Origin: Tubulanus polymorphus
Lineage: Eukaryota; Nemertea; Palaeonemertea; Tubulaniformes; Tubulanidae
NCBI RefSeq assembly: GCF_964204645.1
Contig: NC_134027.1
Location: 26,586,485-26,650,484, forward strand
DNA length: 64,000 bases
Direction of reading: 5' to 3'
Below, piece by piece: positions 34,843 through 47,100 of this stretch. The position numbers and the translations under genes were made by a program. How positions within the stretch are numbered: the stretch's first letter is position 1; the number at the start of each line of letters is the position of its first letter. The notes under the pieces were generated by a model. The model was given only the letters and a program-made list of their open reading frames with translations, made no database searches and had not been told where the DNA came from.

Positions 34843-37800
34843 ATGACAAACCCTTCACGACAGTTGAGGAATACTGGTTCAGCTTTATTAACAAATGAAG
34901 AGAATGAAAAACTGTTTAATTTGGTTGGAGCTAGATGCTTGGTTAGTACAAAAACCACCAAACCATTTGATTTAACCAAAAATAAACGATCCAAATTTAT
35001 CAATCATCTCTCATTCTCTCAATTTACTCATAAATCCAATGTCATATGTTTTGATTCTATTTTAAGGCGTTATCGTCAGCGGTAGTTCAGGTTTATATGT
35101 GCGATCCTCCGTCAACGAGACGATGGAATAAACGATGCTGCGGTGTCGCCACCTTCGTTAAAGATAATCCGAAACGATCGTATTACATCAGAGTTTTTAG
35201 TCTCGGCGTAAGTTGAAGAAGTTTAACGATGAATTTCTTGGGTATGACTGCAGTTTAGGTGTCCCTAATGGTTATGTACCTAACCTTACCATAACACTAT
35301 TCTTTAATAACACTAACGCCACCCAGTGGATAGGTGACCCAAACTGCAGTTAGACCATTTCGTGTATTACTTTATTTGAATCGCTATCTGAAGGTTTGTT
35401 CTGTATTTCAGGCTGATAATGGCGGTAATAATCTATTGTGGGAACAGGAATTGTACAGTCAGTTTAAATACGTCGTTGCGAGGCCTTATTTTCATACTTT
35501 TGATGCTGATGTGAGTATTAGCATACGCACTATGTCTCATATAGATTTAGGTGATAATATTTTCTCGCCCTCAATCCACTGACTAACACTCAGGATCCAG
35601 TTCCACAGTTGTGAGTTAAAATTTGACTCGGATTTGAATTCAGTTCCACAGTTGTGAGTTAAGATCTGACTCTAGGTTAACTCATTGAAAATAACTTATT
35701 TTAACTTAACTAACCAGAGTCAACTCTAACTCAGAACTGTGGAACTCTGGAACCAGGACATTGGAAGCAGGTTCCCCTCGACCCTGAGCGTCTCTCAGAA
35801 ATCATTAGCAGCATCAAGCAGAAAATTTATTTTCCCAATACCTTTTATACAGGGTGTGAATTTGGGAAACCTGACCTACAGCGATATATTATCATGGAAT
35901 GTTGTGGGTGGCCACAGCAATTTATCTAAAACCTACAACATTTTCATATGTCAAATCTGAAATTCATCATAGCAAATTGGTAATTCGTACAAATCACCAT
36001 CTCTAAATTATGGATAAGCAATTTTCAGGGCTGTACCTAGCATTTGAATTAGGAGGGGAAATCTGAAGAAAAAAAACATTTCTATCAGAAACAATGATAT
36101 TTGCAAACAGAGCACTTTCCAAAATTGCCCCTACCCCTACCCCTACCCCTGCTAGGTGCAGCCCTGTTTTTATCATTCAACCACTTAATATACTTACCTT
36201 TTAACTGCTACAGGCAATAAATTGATAGTTTATCATTACTTAAGGGCCGACAACACCTACAATGATTAGGCTAAGTACTATGTGTCATCCTCCCCCTGGC
36301 AGGGATCTCAACCTGATGGCATTGTTGGACTCAGCCACGGCACAAAACCCTGCCACACTAGACCGGGTGCGTGCTCTGGTACATGCGTGTTAGCTATAGA
36401 TAAAACTGGTATTGCCTCTTTAACAAATGTAACAAATGACTGACAGATCATGATCAGATCATCTATAGCCATTATGACAAACATAACAATGTATGTAATA
36501 AACCCACGGCATTTCACTGGAGTCAGTAAGGAAGGATACAAACCAGCAGCAATAGTTTTATTACCTGCTGCCAATGCCGCCTCTGCTGTTGTTAAATTCG
36601 AGGCATGCAATAAAAATACTTTGCCACTACTAGGATTAGAATTCACCCACTAGAGCCCAGTGACTGACAGCCGTTGAGAATCACTATTTCAGTTCATTTC
36701 GGGTAATTTGCTTCTTTATAACGATGGTTTATATGTGATGATATTGTAAATGTTTTTAAGGATTGTGCTGCTGGATTGAATTTCGCCGAAGAGTCCGAGG
36801 CGTCCGCGTTCAGAGATGTCGTCATTTCAAAACTGAAAGAAAGAGAAAAACGAAAAGAAGGTAAAGTAAATGAATTCTGAGGTAGTCACAGCGATAATGG
36901 GTTGGAGTGGAAAATTTTCCAGAAATTTAAGGCAATTGGCTGCATTATAAACAGTGTCCGGGATACAAGATAAACCTAAGCAATCATGGCTCTGTGGCAA
37001 ATGCAGTCCGGGGTATGTGATAATCTAGACAGTCGGGTCCCATCCAGGACGTGGGAGATACCGCAATCAGCTCGATCACAAGCTTGCGGTCCACTAACCG
37101 TGAAATGATCATCTATCTGGTTTATATTCATAGAGCGAAGACGCACTCACGGTGCAGCGCCTCCTGCTAGTAATAACAATCTACAAGCTCAACCAGTCAC
37201 TAAACTATCCGGTTCTACGCAGAGTCTACCGTCGTACGAGTCGGACACTTTGAAACGCAAGAAAGATAAAGATAATAAGAAGAAGAAGACTCGACTGACG
37301 AAAGAGGATATCAGTAATCCTACTGATTTCAGGTATTCATCAACATTCTACAAACTCTAACTCGGTTCATCCTTTAAAATATAACATTACTGAAGTCATC
37401 TCTATTTTTGGAGTCCCAAATTGTATTATTTCCAATTCAATATCATTTTGGACTTAAGTCATCAACATAATGATTGTCCCATATATGACGACTAAACTCA
37501 ATACCTCATCTGATAAGTCGTCTCATTACTAAAGTCATTTCTACTTTTTTAGCCTCAATTCTATTTACTAAGTGTAAGTCATCAACATAATGATTGTCCC
37601 ATATATGACGACTAAACTCTCTGATAAGTCATTGCATTACCTAAGTCATCTCTACTTTTTTAGCCCCAATTCTATTTACAAAGTGTAAGTCATCAACATA
37701 ATGATTGTTCGCAATATGAATGACTTATTCGAGTTTAACTGTTACATCAGCTTTGTATCATCAGTATTTGCTGGAAGTCCTGATTTCTTTGATCAAATAT

Positions 37801-39126
37801 CCTTTCTTATTTTCCCAGGCATGTAAGTCACGTAGGATGGGACCCAGAAAAAGGCTATGACGTAAGTTATTGCTATTTGCGGTTTTTCCAATCACTTCAC
37901 TAAAAAATTTTCGAAAAAATTAAATCTCGTTCTCGTTTAATTCGACAGACGAACAACATGGATCCGAGTTTGAAGAATTTATTCGATAAGATCGGCGTTT
38001 CCGAATCGCAGCTTAAAGATAAAGAAACGTCGAAATTTATTTATGATTTCATCGAGTCGCAAGGAGGTTTAGAAGCAGTTAAAGCGGAAGTGGATAGAGC
38101 TCCTCCTCCGCGTCAACGGTCGGCTCAAAGATCACCTTCATCTGCCGGTAAATATTACAAGTGTCAATTGGGGGCAGCACCGTATAATCATGAAGGCAAT
38201 GAATGCGATTAGGATGGGAAAAATATAATCAGAAGAAATCAGAAAAAAACATTTTGTTTTTGTGGGCGTTGATTTTGAGTTAGAATTGCCATGTCAGAAT
38301 GTTTCTGTAAAATGTTGTAATGTGTGCTTTCTATTCATTTTACAGTTGCTCCACCACCGCCTGGTCGAGGACACGTACCCCCGCCACCCCCATCGCGTGG
38401 ACCCTCCTCGGGACCTCCTCCCCCTCCTCCGACTCGTTCGGTAGGTCCTCCGCCTCCGACACGGAGCGCTAAACATTCGAGGCCGCCTCCGCCACCTACT
38501 GCTTCCCCTGCCTTCCACAGACAGCCCGCTGCTAACGTACCCCCGCCACCCCCTCCACCACCGATATCAGCGGGTGCACCACCCCCTCCCCCACCACCAC
38601 CACCCCCTCCATCGGGAGGAGGTATGCCACCCCCACCACCACCCCTTACCGGTGTACCATCAGCTGTAGCTAATCCGACTAACGGACGTTCGAATCTGTT
38701 GAGCGCAATACAACAAGGAGCTAAATTAAAACACGTAGATGAAGAGGATAAATCTGCTGGAGGAGCTGAAGGAGGACGTGACATGTTACTGAGACAAATA
38801 CAGGAGGGCAGAAAACTGAAACATGTAAGAATCAAACAACGTACGAATCAAAGTAATCTACGTAAAAAACAACGCTCATAATTGTTTACCCTTTAGGTCA
38901 AACCGGAAGACAATCCCGAACCAGCTGCGATGCCGTCTGGAGTTGGTATCGCAGGTGCTCTGCAAGATGCGCTGAATAAAAGATTTCGACAAAGGGATTC
39001 AGGTGCGTTTTGATCTCTTCACTCTCTCCTCCTTCTCTCCCTCCTCGCTGTGTAATTGAATGTTCGTTAATTATAGATGGCAGTGATGAAGATGACGATG
39101 ATTTTGATGATGAAGATTGGGATTAA
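34843..39126 (+). CDS. WASL: Neural Wiskott-Aldrich syndrome protein (N-WASP/WASP)
   Basis: Ten exons (34,843-34,941; 35,067-35,207; 35,412-35,510; 36,761-36,860; 37,134-37,332; 37,819-37,861; 37,949-38,147; 38,346-38,824; 38,897-39,002; 39,077-39,126) join in frame to 504 aa, close to the vertebrate N-WASP length. WH1 domain about 10-145 ([13 protein letters not shown]); basic stretch [24 protein letters not shown] ([20 protein letters not shown]) with the regulatory Tyr kept in FIYDFIE; polyproline region about 295-400; two WH2 actin-binding motifs ([15 protein letters not shown] and [15 protein letters not shown]); central segment [14 protein letters not shown]; acidic tail ending DDEDWD with the conserved near-terminal Trp. 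It links Cdc42 and PIP2 signals to Arp2/3-driven actin branching in the cytoplasm. Two WH2 motifs fit N-WASP rather than haematopoietic WASP. Confidence 0.97.
35591..35758. mobile_element. MITE, CCAGTTCCACAGTTGTGAGTTA ends
   Basis: CAGGATCCAGTTCCACAGTT at the left and AACTGTGGAACTCTGGAACC at the right are inverted ends, with an internal direct repeat of the left end (CAGTTCCACAGTTGTGAGTT at about 35,640). It lies in intron 3 of N-WASP. Confidence 0.7.
37360..37740. repeat. Intronic tandem repeat shared between two genes
   Basis: Units of about 110-120 bp contain AAGTCATCAACATAATGATT, GACGACTAAACTC and TCATCTCTACTTTTTTAG. Reverse-complement relatives occur at about 42,893-43,120 and 46,815-47,030 in introns of the neighbouring minus-strand gene (AGTAAATTGAATTAGAAATA; GGACTCAAAAATAG). 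Confidence 0.6.
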
Positions 39127-39402
39127 TCGACGACATTCCACTTAAATATGGCAGTAGTCAAACCGGCTTCATTCAGAGCAATCGGGACCAACATAATCCG
39201 GTTCATTAGAAATTCAAGTCTAAAAGTCATAATTTACACTTACCTATATCTATGTAAAGGTGGATAGTATCAATCTGGACCAACATCAGACCACCTGTTC
39301 ATTAGATATTCAAGTCAAACATCATAACTTACATACACCTATATCTATGTAAAGGTGGATAGTATCGCGGATCAAACAGAATTGACTGTACTAGAAAATA
39401 CG

Positions 39403-39560
39403 ATGGAGCCTCGTTACGACGAAAATGATTTTGGGACGTCAAAAGTAATAGTTTGTCAAATTCAGTACAAAATGATTAAAATTTCATATTTGTGACGAAA
39501 TTCTGTGTTTGTAATAACAGATAAATTATAATATCCGAGATCGATGTAATGAGGTTCCAC
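39403..39560. mobile_element. Pogo/Tigger-like MITE downstream of N-WASP
   Basis: GATGGAGCCTCGTTACGACG at the left and GTAATGAGGTTCCACTTG at the right are inverted ends. It lies in the 3' flank of N-WASP and may be transcribed as part of its 3' UTR. From here to 40,680 I see AT-rich sequence and no gene. Confidence 0.55.
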
Positions 39561-40682
39561 TTGCATCATGATTTACCTAAGACCAATAGTTTTAGCAGCT
39601 TTTGGTTGTGATATTATTGCAGAAACATTAGGAATAGAATTGAACTTGTATTACATGGTGTTATACGCATTCACAACTGAGGAAGTTAGATTGTATTTAG
39701 TGAAGTATATTTTACTGATATGTTCATTTAGATTGTTAATAATTCGTATGAGTAAAACTAATTATTAAATGTACATAACTAGTAAATAATTGGGAAGAGG
39801 AATTTCATTCATTTTAAGAAAGCATAAGTTTTGTTTAAAATGCTGCTTGCTTGTACCAGCTAGATATATATGTATACATATATTCATAATATAATATTCA
39901 AATCTTAAATTATCTGATAAACTGATTAAAATTCAGTGCAAATTGTTGATAAATATATATATTACTAATGCGTTAACAATTCATGTTTTGTGGTGTTTTT
40001 TTGTTCGGGATTTGGAGAAATCTTCTTGTTGCTCGCTGTAGATCAGGAATATTGTGATAGGATACAGCGTAGATGGTCTCACTTTGCGCGGACCCTGATA
40101 TACTTTAGAATTGTTATCGATTTCCTCGATAAACTTGAAAGACTACTACGATACAATTGATAAGTTCGATCCATTCCTTATGTTTCATGGCAGCTCGATA
40201 TTTCCCCATCTTTGTGTCGACTAGCGTTACTTCGATGCCTCTCACCAGAACAAAATTCAAATTTTCACAATTCATACTCATTAAGTTAACATATTTATTT
40301 CACAATGAATAAATCTTAAAATACAATAAACGTATGTTTATAAATATATATATAGATCTTAATAGAGAAATATAATCTATAGAATCACAGTCAATCATAG
40401 TAAAAAACCTAATGAATAGAAATAAACATCTTCAATATAAAATCTTCATTAATGGAAAACTGGACGACAATCTGAGTTGAGTGAGTACTGCAGTATTAGA
40501 ACATAGTTATTCATTCGTATATAATTAAATGAGTCGACACAACGCACAATAATGAATCTCATCTGGTCACTATTACACAAACTCAATAGGAGAAAATCAG
40601 TAATTACTGTTCAATAATCAATCATATATCTATTCATTCAGTAATCATAGACTTTCTCTAGCTCTCCAGCCTCGCTCATAGC

Positions 40683-40917
40683 AGGGACGTATGGTTCTCT
40701 GTTAGCAGGGAGACTGATAGCAGGGAGGTATGTCTCTCTGTTAGCAGGGAGGTATGGCTCTCTGTTAGCAGGGAGGTATGTCTCTCTGTTAGCAGGGAGG
40801 TATGTCTCTCTGTTAGCAGGGAGATTGATAGCATGGAGGTATGTCTCTCTGTTAGCAGGGAGGTATGTCTCTCTGTTAGCAGGGAGACTGATAGCAGGGA
40901 GGTATGGTTCTCTGATA
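40683..40917. repeat. 24 bp minisatellite
   Basis: About ten units based on GCAGGGAGGTATGTCTCTCT plus GTTA, with interspersed variants containing ACTGATA or ATTGATA. The period is a multiple of three, so a minus-strand frame reads a repeating LPANRETY peptide. Nothing else supports coding. Confidence 0.9.
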
Positions 40918-41144
40918 GCTCCCTTTTCTGAATTCACATTGTTAAGAAAAGAGCATTCCGTTTTGTGAGGAACAATGCCATTTTCCAGAATTTTTGACAA
41001 AATCGGGCCTTTGTTTTAACAGTAAGTGCCCTTTTCAGATATTAAGTGTCTTTGGTTGATTAAGGCACTCAGAATGTCAAAGGTTTTACATTATTTCATA
41101 AGAACCCCTGAATCTGCAATAGTACAAATAATTACTTATTTCTA

Positions 41145-44100
41145 TCACGTTTTTGTTAAATTCCACATTTTTGCTCGACCGTAATTAAAGTCGCCGCTAC
41201 CCATAACATCGATCCGTTGTTTATACTCGATGAGTGCTTTCTCGGTTAATGGTTCCCACGTTGTGAGGAAATGTTTATTATATTCTTCAGTCGATAAAAG
41301 CGGTTCGGAGAGACATCTATTGTTCGGCGTCGAAACTGCTGAAAATATACAACAATTAACTTGTTAAAATGTTTCCTTCCTTAATGAGAAATGAATACAA
41401 AGAAAAAGAGGAAACTAGTTATAACAAACTCAGATATTATGATTCACCAGATTTTACAACAAACTCAGGATTTCATCCTGAGCTTTAAACTATTTAATCA
41501 GTTTCATACTGGATACAGCTATCAGTTATCTAACGAACATTTCGAGGAAATATCCCAATTACATAAGACTCCTTCTAAATAGGTTCTGTTTATCTCTGTA
41601 AACCATTAATACAGTTTTTTTTGTAAGCAAATTTTTATCCTTTAAACTACCCTGATACCTAAACTCGGTTTCTAATTCGGTAACCGCCTAATTGAGTTTA
41701 AAAAAATCAAGGTCCAACTGTATCGATTTAAGGGTAGTTTACTGTGCAACTACAAACTGGACAAAAATTTCTAATTGTCTATTTCTCATAATTGAAAGAG
41801 GAGTTTTGGGCTTGGTTCAAACTATATGAGTTTCAAGCACCTTTGAAAGCATGTTCTGTTTTAATGGAGTTTTTAAGGTAGGGGCACACGAGCGTATTAT
41901 TTCGCCCGATCGAGGCGAATTTATCAATCGCCCGAAAAATTCACTCGTGTGGCCACTCACGACGACGACGATTTCGTCGGCCGACTCGATCGCCCGTATC
42001 AAACATTCGCCCGATTATTTTCGCCAGCGATCGGATCGCTCGCAAATTCGCTCGTCTGCCCGCATTCAGCGAATTTCGCCGAGCGATCCATTTTTATCAA
42101 CCAATAGGATGCATTGTTGATATCATGTGATTCGTTAACTCTCTCCCACTTAGTGCCAGTCGCTGACCGAAATTTGGTTTGATCGCTACGTGTGCCCGCT
42201 CGTATCGGGCGTATAAATTCGTCGGCGAAATCGCTGGCGAATTTAATCGTCGCGATCGGGCGAAAAAATACGCTCGTGTGTCCCTAACTTTAATTAATGA
42301 AAGAGTGAAACAGAGATCTCTATGACTCTTTGATTCGTTAACAGTGTGTTACGAGGTTCCACTGAATTAAACATACCTTTATTTGAATCATCACCGCAGC
42401 GAGCTGTCATCACTTTATTCAATGATTCAGTATTATCGTTATTCGCGGTGCTAACGAACTGATTTCGCGTTGTTTGCGACTCTTCGATCTCTTTACATCG
42501 TTTCCCGAAATCTCCCGTAACAACGGCCGCTTCATCGGTCATGAATCTCAACCGCGGCGCCGCGACGACCGTATTCGCGCGTTTCCGCGGCAGTACGAGC
42601 TCCTTCCAATCCTGTTCGTCCTGTTTCTGAGCGAGTATTTTCGCAGCGCTGAGTTTCGTAGTAGCTGATGAAGGCGCCGATAGTTTTTTCATACATTCAG
42701 ATCGATTTTCACTCGATAATGAATTCGTTCTGCTGGTTTTTGTCGAGTTCGGTTCCCTCAACCATTTCTCATAACTCTTCTCGCTAACCGTATCCTGAAA
42801 TCATTTCAAAATAGAATTCAGCACAAACGACGATGAAGTTCTCTTGAAAGAAAGTCATTGATAGCGATCTGATATAAATAGGGACAGATACCTAAAATGA
42901 CGATTTACACTCAGTAAATTGAATTAGAAATACAAATCCGGACTCAAAAATAGTGACAACTTCAGTAATGCGGTGCCTCATGACATATAATTAGTAAATT
43001 GAATTAGATAAAAATTGGGACTCAGAAATAGAAACGACTTCAGTGATAACTCATCCAATGGTGACTTACACTTAGTAAATTGGAAATACAATTTTGGACT
43101 TGAAAATATAGAAACCGCTAACAGTATGAAGTTTTTAAAATAATGCCACTGCTTGTTATCCACATTAATAGGGATATATTTGAAATGAATGCCACCACTG
43201 TTCGCAGGAATCATCTGCACAAATTTCTTAACTCTTTCAGAGTGGCCACTTTTATCTTACATCCTTTTCCCTGACTATTCCCTGACATGCACCTTGTTAT
43301 CAGCTTGGAATCCAATGAATTAACTCAGCCAAATACGTAAGACATAGATGGAAGCACAGGGGTTTGGCGATGGGCTTGGATTTTATTTCCGGGTTGTTGA
43401 TAATCTCGCGAGAATGGCGCTAAATATGAACTGCGAATAAATTCAAAATATCACGGAAATACCTTGTGTTTATATAGTTTATTTTATGCGCTATAAAGTT
43501 TCGATAAACAATCGGTCGTTAAGAATCATTATCAAACGGTTGTCATGCTTTACTATATAAAATCACAAGGGATGAAACGCTGTTCAAAATTGACAACTCC
43601 AAATTTATTACAAAAAACATGGTATATGTTGCGATGGTTGACTTACAGAATGAGTTTGCCACCATGAGGGTAGATATCTCTCGATCGTCTCTTCACCTTG
43701 TAGATCATTCAGATTCGGGAATGGATTATTGTGATGTAGAATTTCAGCTTTGTTTTCATTATTCACGGCCGATCGATACATCAGTTGACACTTTAGACTG
43801 TAAGATTGTACTGCCTGAGATACTGACTGATCCATTAATAAATCTATCTCCGGTACCTGTTATTGAATAAATGAATAAATTACAATCATTTAATGACGCT
43901 CATTTCTATGACATTTGCTGCAGTTACATTATCATTTCATGTCTTATTTCTATCTTATGGAAATAAGACATGAATTCAGGCTCGGATCCAGCCTACAATT
44001 GTTACCACTTGAGAAGATTTATTTTCCAAAAATAAAATGAAATTTTCACATCCCCACAAATGCTCAGAATGCATCTGGACCCCAACAATTCCCTTTTGGT

Positions 44101-47100
44101 CCAGTGATAATGTCTTCAAGCCGTAATCAGGATAAGAGGCTTGATTCACCACTGAAATTCAGGAAATACCTGACAAAACTAGCCGTAAAATTAGCAGATT
44201 AGATAGGTTAGAATATATGAACCTGATGCAGTTCTACATTTGAACTGATAATCAACTATTTGTATGATTGAATATTATCTTCATTAATTGTTACATCGTT
44301 CAAATGTTTAATTGGTCACATTTTGCACGGTTTAGTTTCATTTGGCTGTAAAAATCAAAGCAACAAACACCAGCGGACTATATATACAACACACTCGAGC
44401 CAGGTTGATGCAACGTTAGTTAGAATATTCTCAATCTAATCCGTTCCAATTCAAAAGGGACCAATTTAGGTCAATTCACGTCCGCTCTAAGCGTTCACAC
44501 TCTGAATAAGTCTATGCTGTTTGGAAAAATTTTTCGAAAAATTTTTCTCTGTAAGAATAGAAACTTTGCTTTAATTGCTGGTCAACAAGAGTTCCCTTGC
44601 ATTTAAAAACATGTGTGACCGCAGTGTTGATTTGGTCCGTTATAAATTGGTCTATTAGGAACAGGTAAAATCAGAATAGACTAGTCGCTGAAACTGCTAG
44701 TACTATTAGAAGGCTGCTCATGTAATGTGTTAACTCATTCGTGGATATCAATCAAGATCAAATGATTCAATATTAAATTAATGCAATGGAAATCCTTTCA
44801 ATTGAAGTTAATAAAAAGCGCACGCCCACACACAGGCTGGTTCATCCAAAAGGGCAGCTCAATATAGAGTATACCCAGTCAAATTCAGCAGGGGTAGATC
44901 GAGGGTGGTTTCAGGGATCCAGAACCCTGCCTTATTGAGACCTCTCTTTTAGTCAAGACAAGAGATTGTTAAAACCTGCTCGAAATATGACACTCATCCT
45001 CTCTCGAAAAATTGCATATTCTTGGATTTATTTCTTCAACATTTTTCTAAAACTGAGAATAAGACTCGGCTAGCAGCCACCACTAAGGATGGGACCCGGC
45101 TAGCAGCCACCACTAAGGATGGGCCCCGGCTAGCAGCCACCACTAAGGATGGGACCTGGCTAGCAGCCACCACTAAGGATGGGACTCGGCTAGCAGCCAC
45201 CACTAAGGATGGGACCCGGCTAGCAGCCACCACTAAGGATGGGACCCGGCTAGCAGCCACCACTAAGGATGGGACCCGGCTAGCAGCCACCACTAAGGAT
45301 GGGACCCGGCTAGCAGCCACCACTAAGGATGGGACCCGGCTAGCAGCCACCACTAAGGATGGGACCCGGCTAGCAGCCACCACTAAGGATGGGACCCGGC
45401 TAGCAGCCACCACTAAGGATGGGACCCGGCTAGCAGCCACCACTAAGGATGGGACCCGGCTAGCAGCCACCACTAAGGATGGGACCCGGCTAGCAGCCAC
45501 CACTAAGGATGGGCCCCGGCTAGCAGCCACCACTAAGGATGGGACCCGGCTAGCAGCCACCACTAAGGATGGGCCCCGGCTAGCAGCCACCACTAAGGAT
45601 GGGACCCGGCTAGCAGCCACCACTAAGGATGGGACTCGGCTAGCAGCCACCACTAAGGATGGGACCCGGCTAGCAGCCACCAATAAGGATGGGACCCGGC
45701 TAGCAGCCACAACTAAGGATGGGACTCGGCTAGCAGCCACCACTAAGGAATGTCCTTTCTTTTCTTCTAGACCCCCGCCGTCTAATTTTCCATCCACCCC
45801 TGCAACAATCATCGGTCTATTCGCTATAACCTACATTTTGCGCTGCTCTTTTGGATTTTTCTGCGGCTGATGTTAATTGATCTCGTGAGATTTGAATGAG
45901 AAATTTAATCAAGAGAAGCCAAGACTGCAGCATACAATACACAACTTACATCGTCTTTATCGTAGAAATTTCTCTTGACGGGAGTTTTATTTTGCTGCGC
46001 GCATTGTCGTATAAATGCACTGTAAGCTGCCTAAAATAACAGTGTATAGTTATAGAGTGTAAGTCGCCGAGAGACGATAGGAAATATAATGGAAATGAGA
46101 GGAAAAAAAAACAACACATTTTTGTCATTCGAGAAAATCTAACTGGAAAGAAAGAAAAGCCGACTGAGAAAATAATTTCTAAGAGAAAAGACACTGAAAT
46201 AATTCATATATCACAGAACACAGTAATGATATTAGATACAAGATACAAATGGAAGAAACTAGAGATACAGCGATAGAGATACAGGGATAGAGATACAGCG
46301 ATAGAGATACAGCGATAGAGATACAGCGATAGAGATACAGCGATAGAGATACAGCGATAGAGATACAGCGATAGAGATACAGCGATAGAGATACAGCGAT
46401 AGAGATACAGCGATAGAGATACAGCGATAGAGATACAGCGATGGAGATACAGCGATGGAGATACAGCGATAGAGATACAGCGATAGAGATACAGCGATAG
46501 AGATACAGCGATAGAGATACAGCGATAGAGATACAGCGATAGAGATACAGCGATAGAGATACAGCGATAGAGATACAGCGATAGAGATACAGCGATAGAG
46601 ATACAGCGATAGAGATACAGCGATAGAGATACAGCGATAGAGATACAGCGATAGAGATACAGCGATAGAGATACAGCGATAGAGATACAGCGATAGAGAT
46701 ACAGCGATAGAGATACAGCGATAGAGATACAGCGATAGAGATACAGTTATAGAGATACAGCGATAGAGATACATTGAAACTGCTGCTTAAGTCGTTGTAG
46801 TTGTAATGATCAATATGTTGATGACTTATTCAAATGACGACTTACATTTAGTAAATTGAATCGTAAATTTATATTTGGTCTCAAAAATAGAGACGACTTT
46901 CACTAATGTGAAAACTTATCAGATGACCGCTTTCTAACACCTAGTAAACTGAATTGGAAAAACAGTTTGGGACTCAAAAACATGAGATGATGACTTCATT
47001 AATGTGACGACTTATCCAAATAAAGACTTAACCTAAGATTGACTAAAGGTCTAAAAGATGTTCTAAGAATTTTGTTGATGATTTTCCGTCGCCTGATTCG

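Noticed and set aside
38335-38835. Gly-rich minus-strand frame over the N-WASP polyproline exon
   Set aside because: It is the complement of CCN-rich proline codons; the plus strand is the coding strand by domain content.
41851-42120. Arg/Ser-rich plus-strand frame
   Set aside because: It lies wholly within the CpG-rich foldback element and has no protein features.
43937-43973. microRNA precursor
   Set aside because: The 14 bp stem is too short and the pairing does not extend beyond it.
45061-45750. CRISPR array look-alike
   Set aside because: There are no spacers; units are directly adjacent, and the DNA is clearly animal nuclear.
45022-45870. Long open frames on both strands (282 and 258 codons)
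   Set aside because: They are by-products of a 30 bp repeat lacking stops. The array lies in an intron, has no splice or homology support, and both strands are equally open.
46259-46774. 171-codon minus-strand frame of YLYRCISIAVSLSL type
   Set aside because: It is the translation of a 14 bp minisatellite; hydrophobic appearance is an accident of the repeat.
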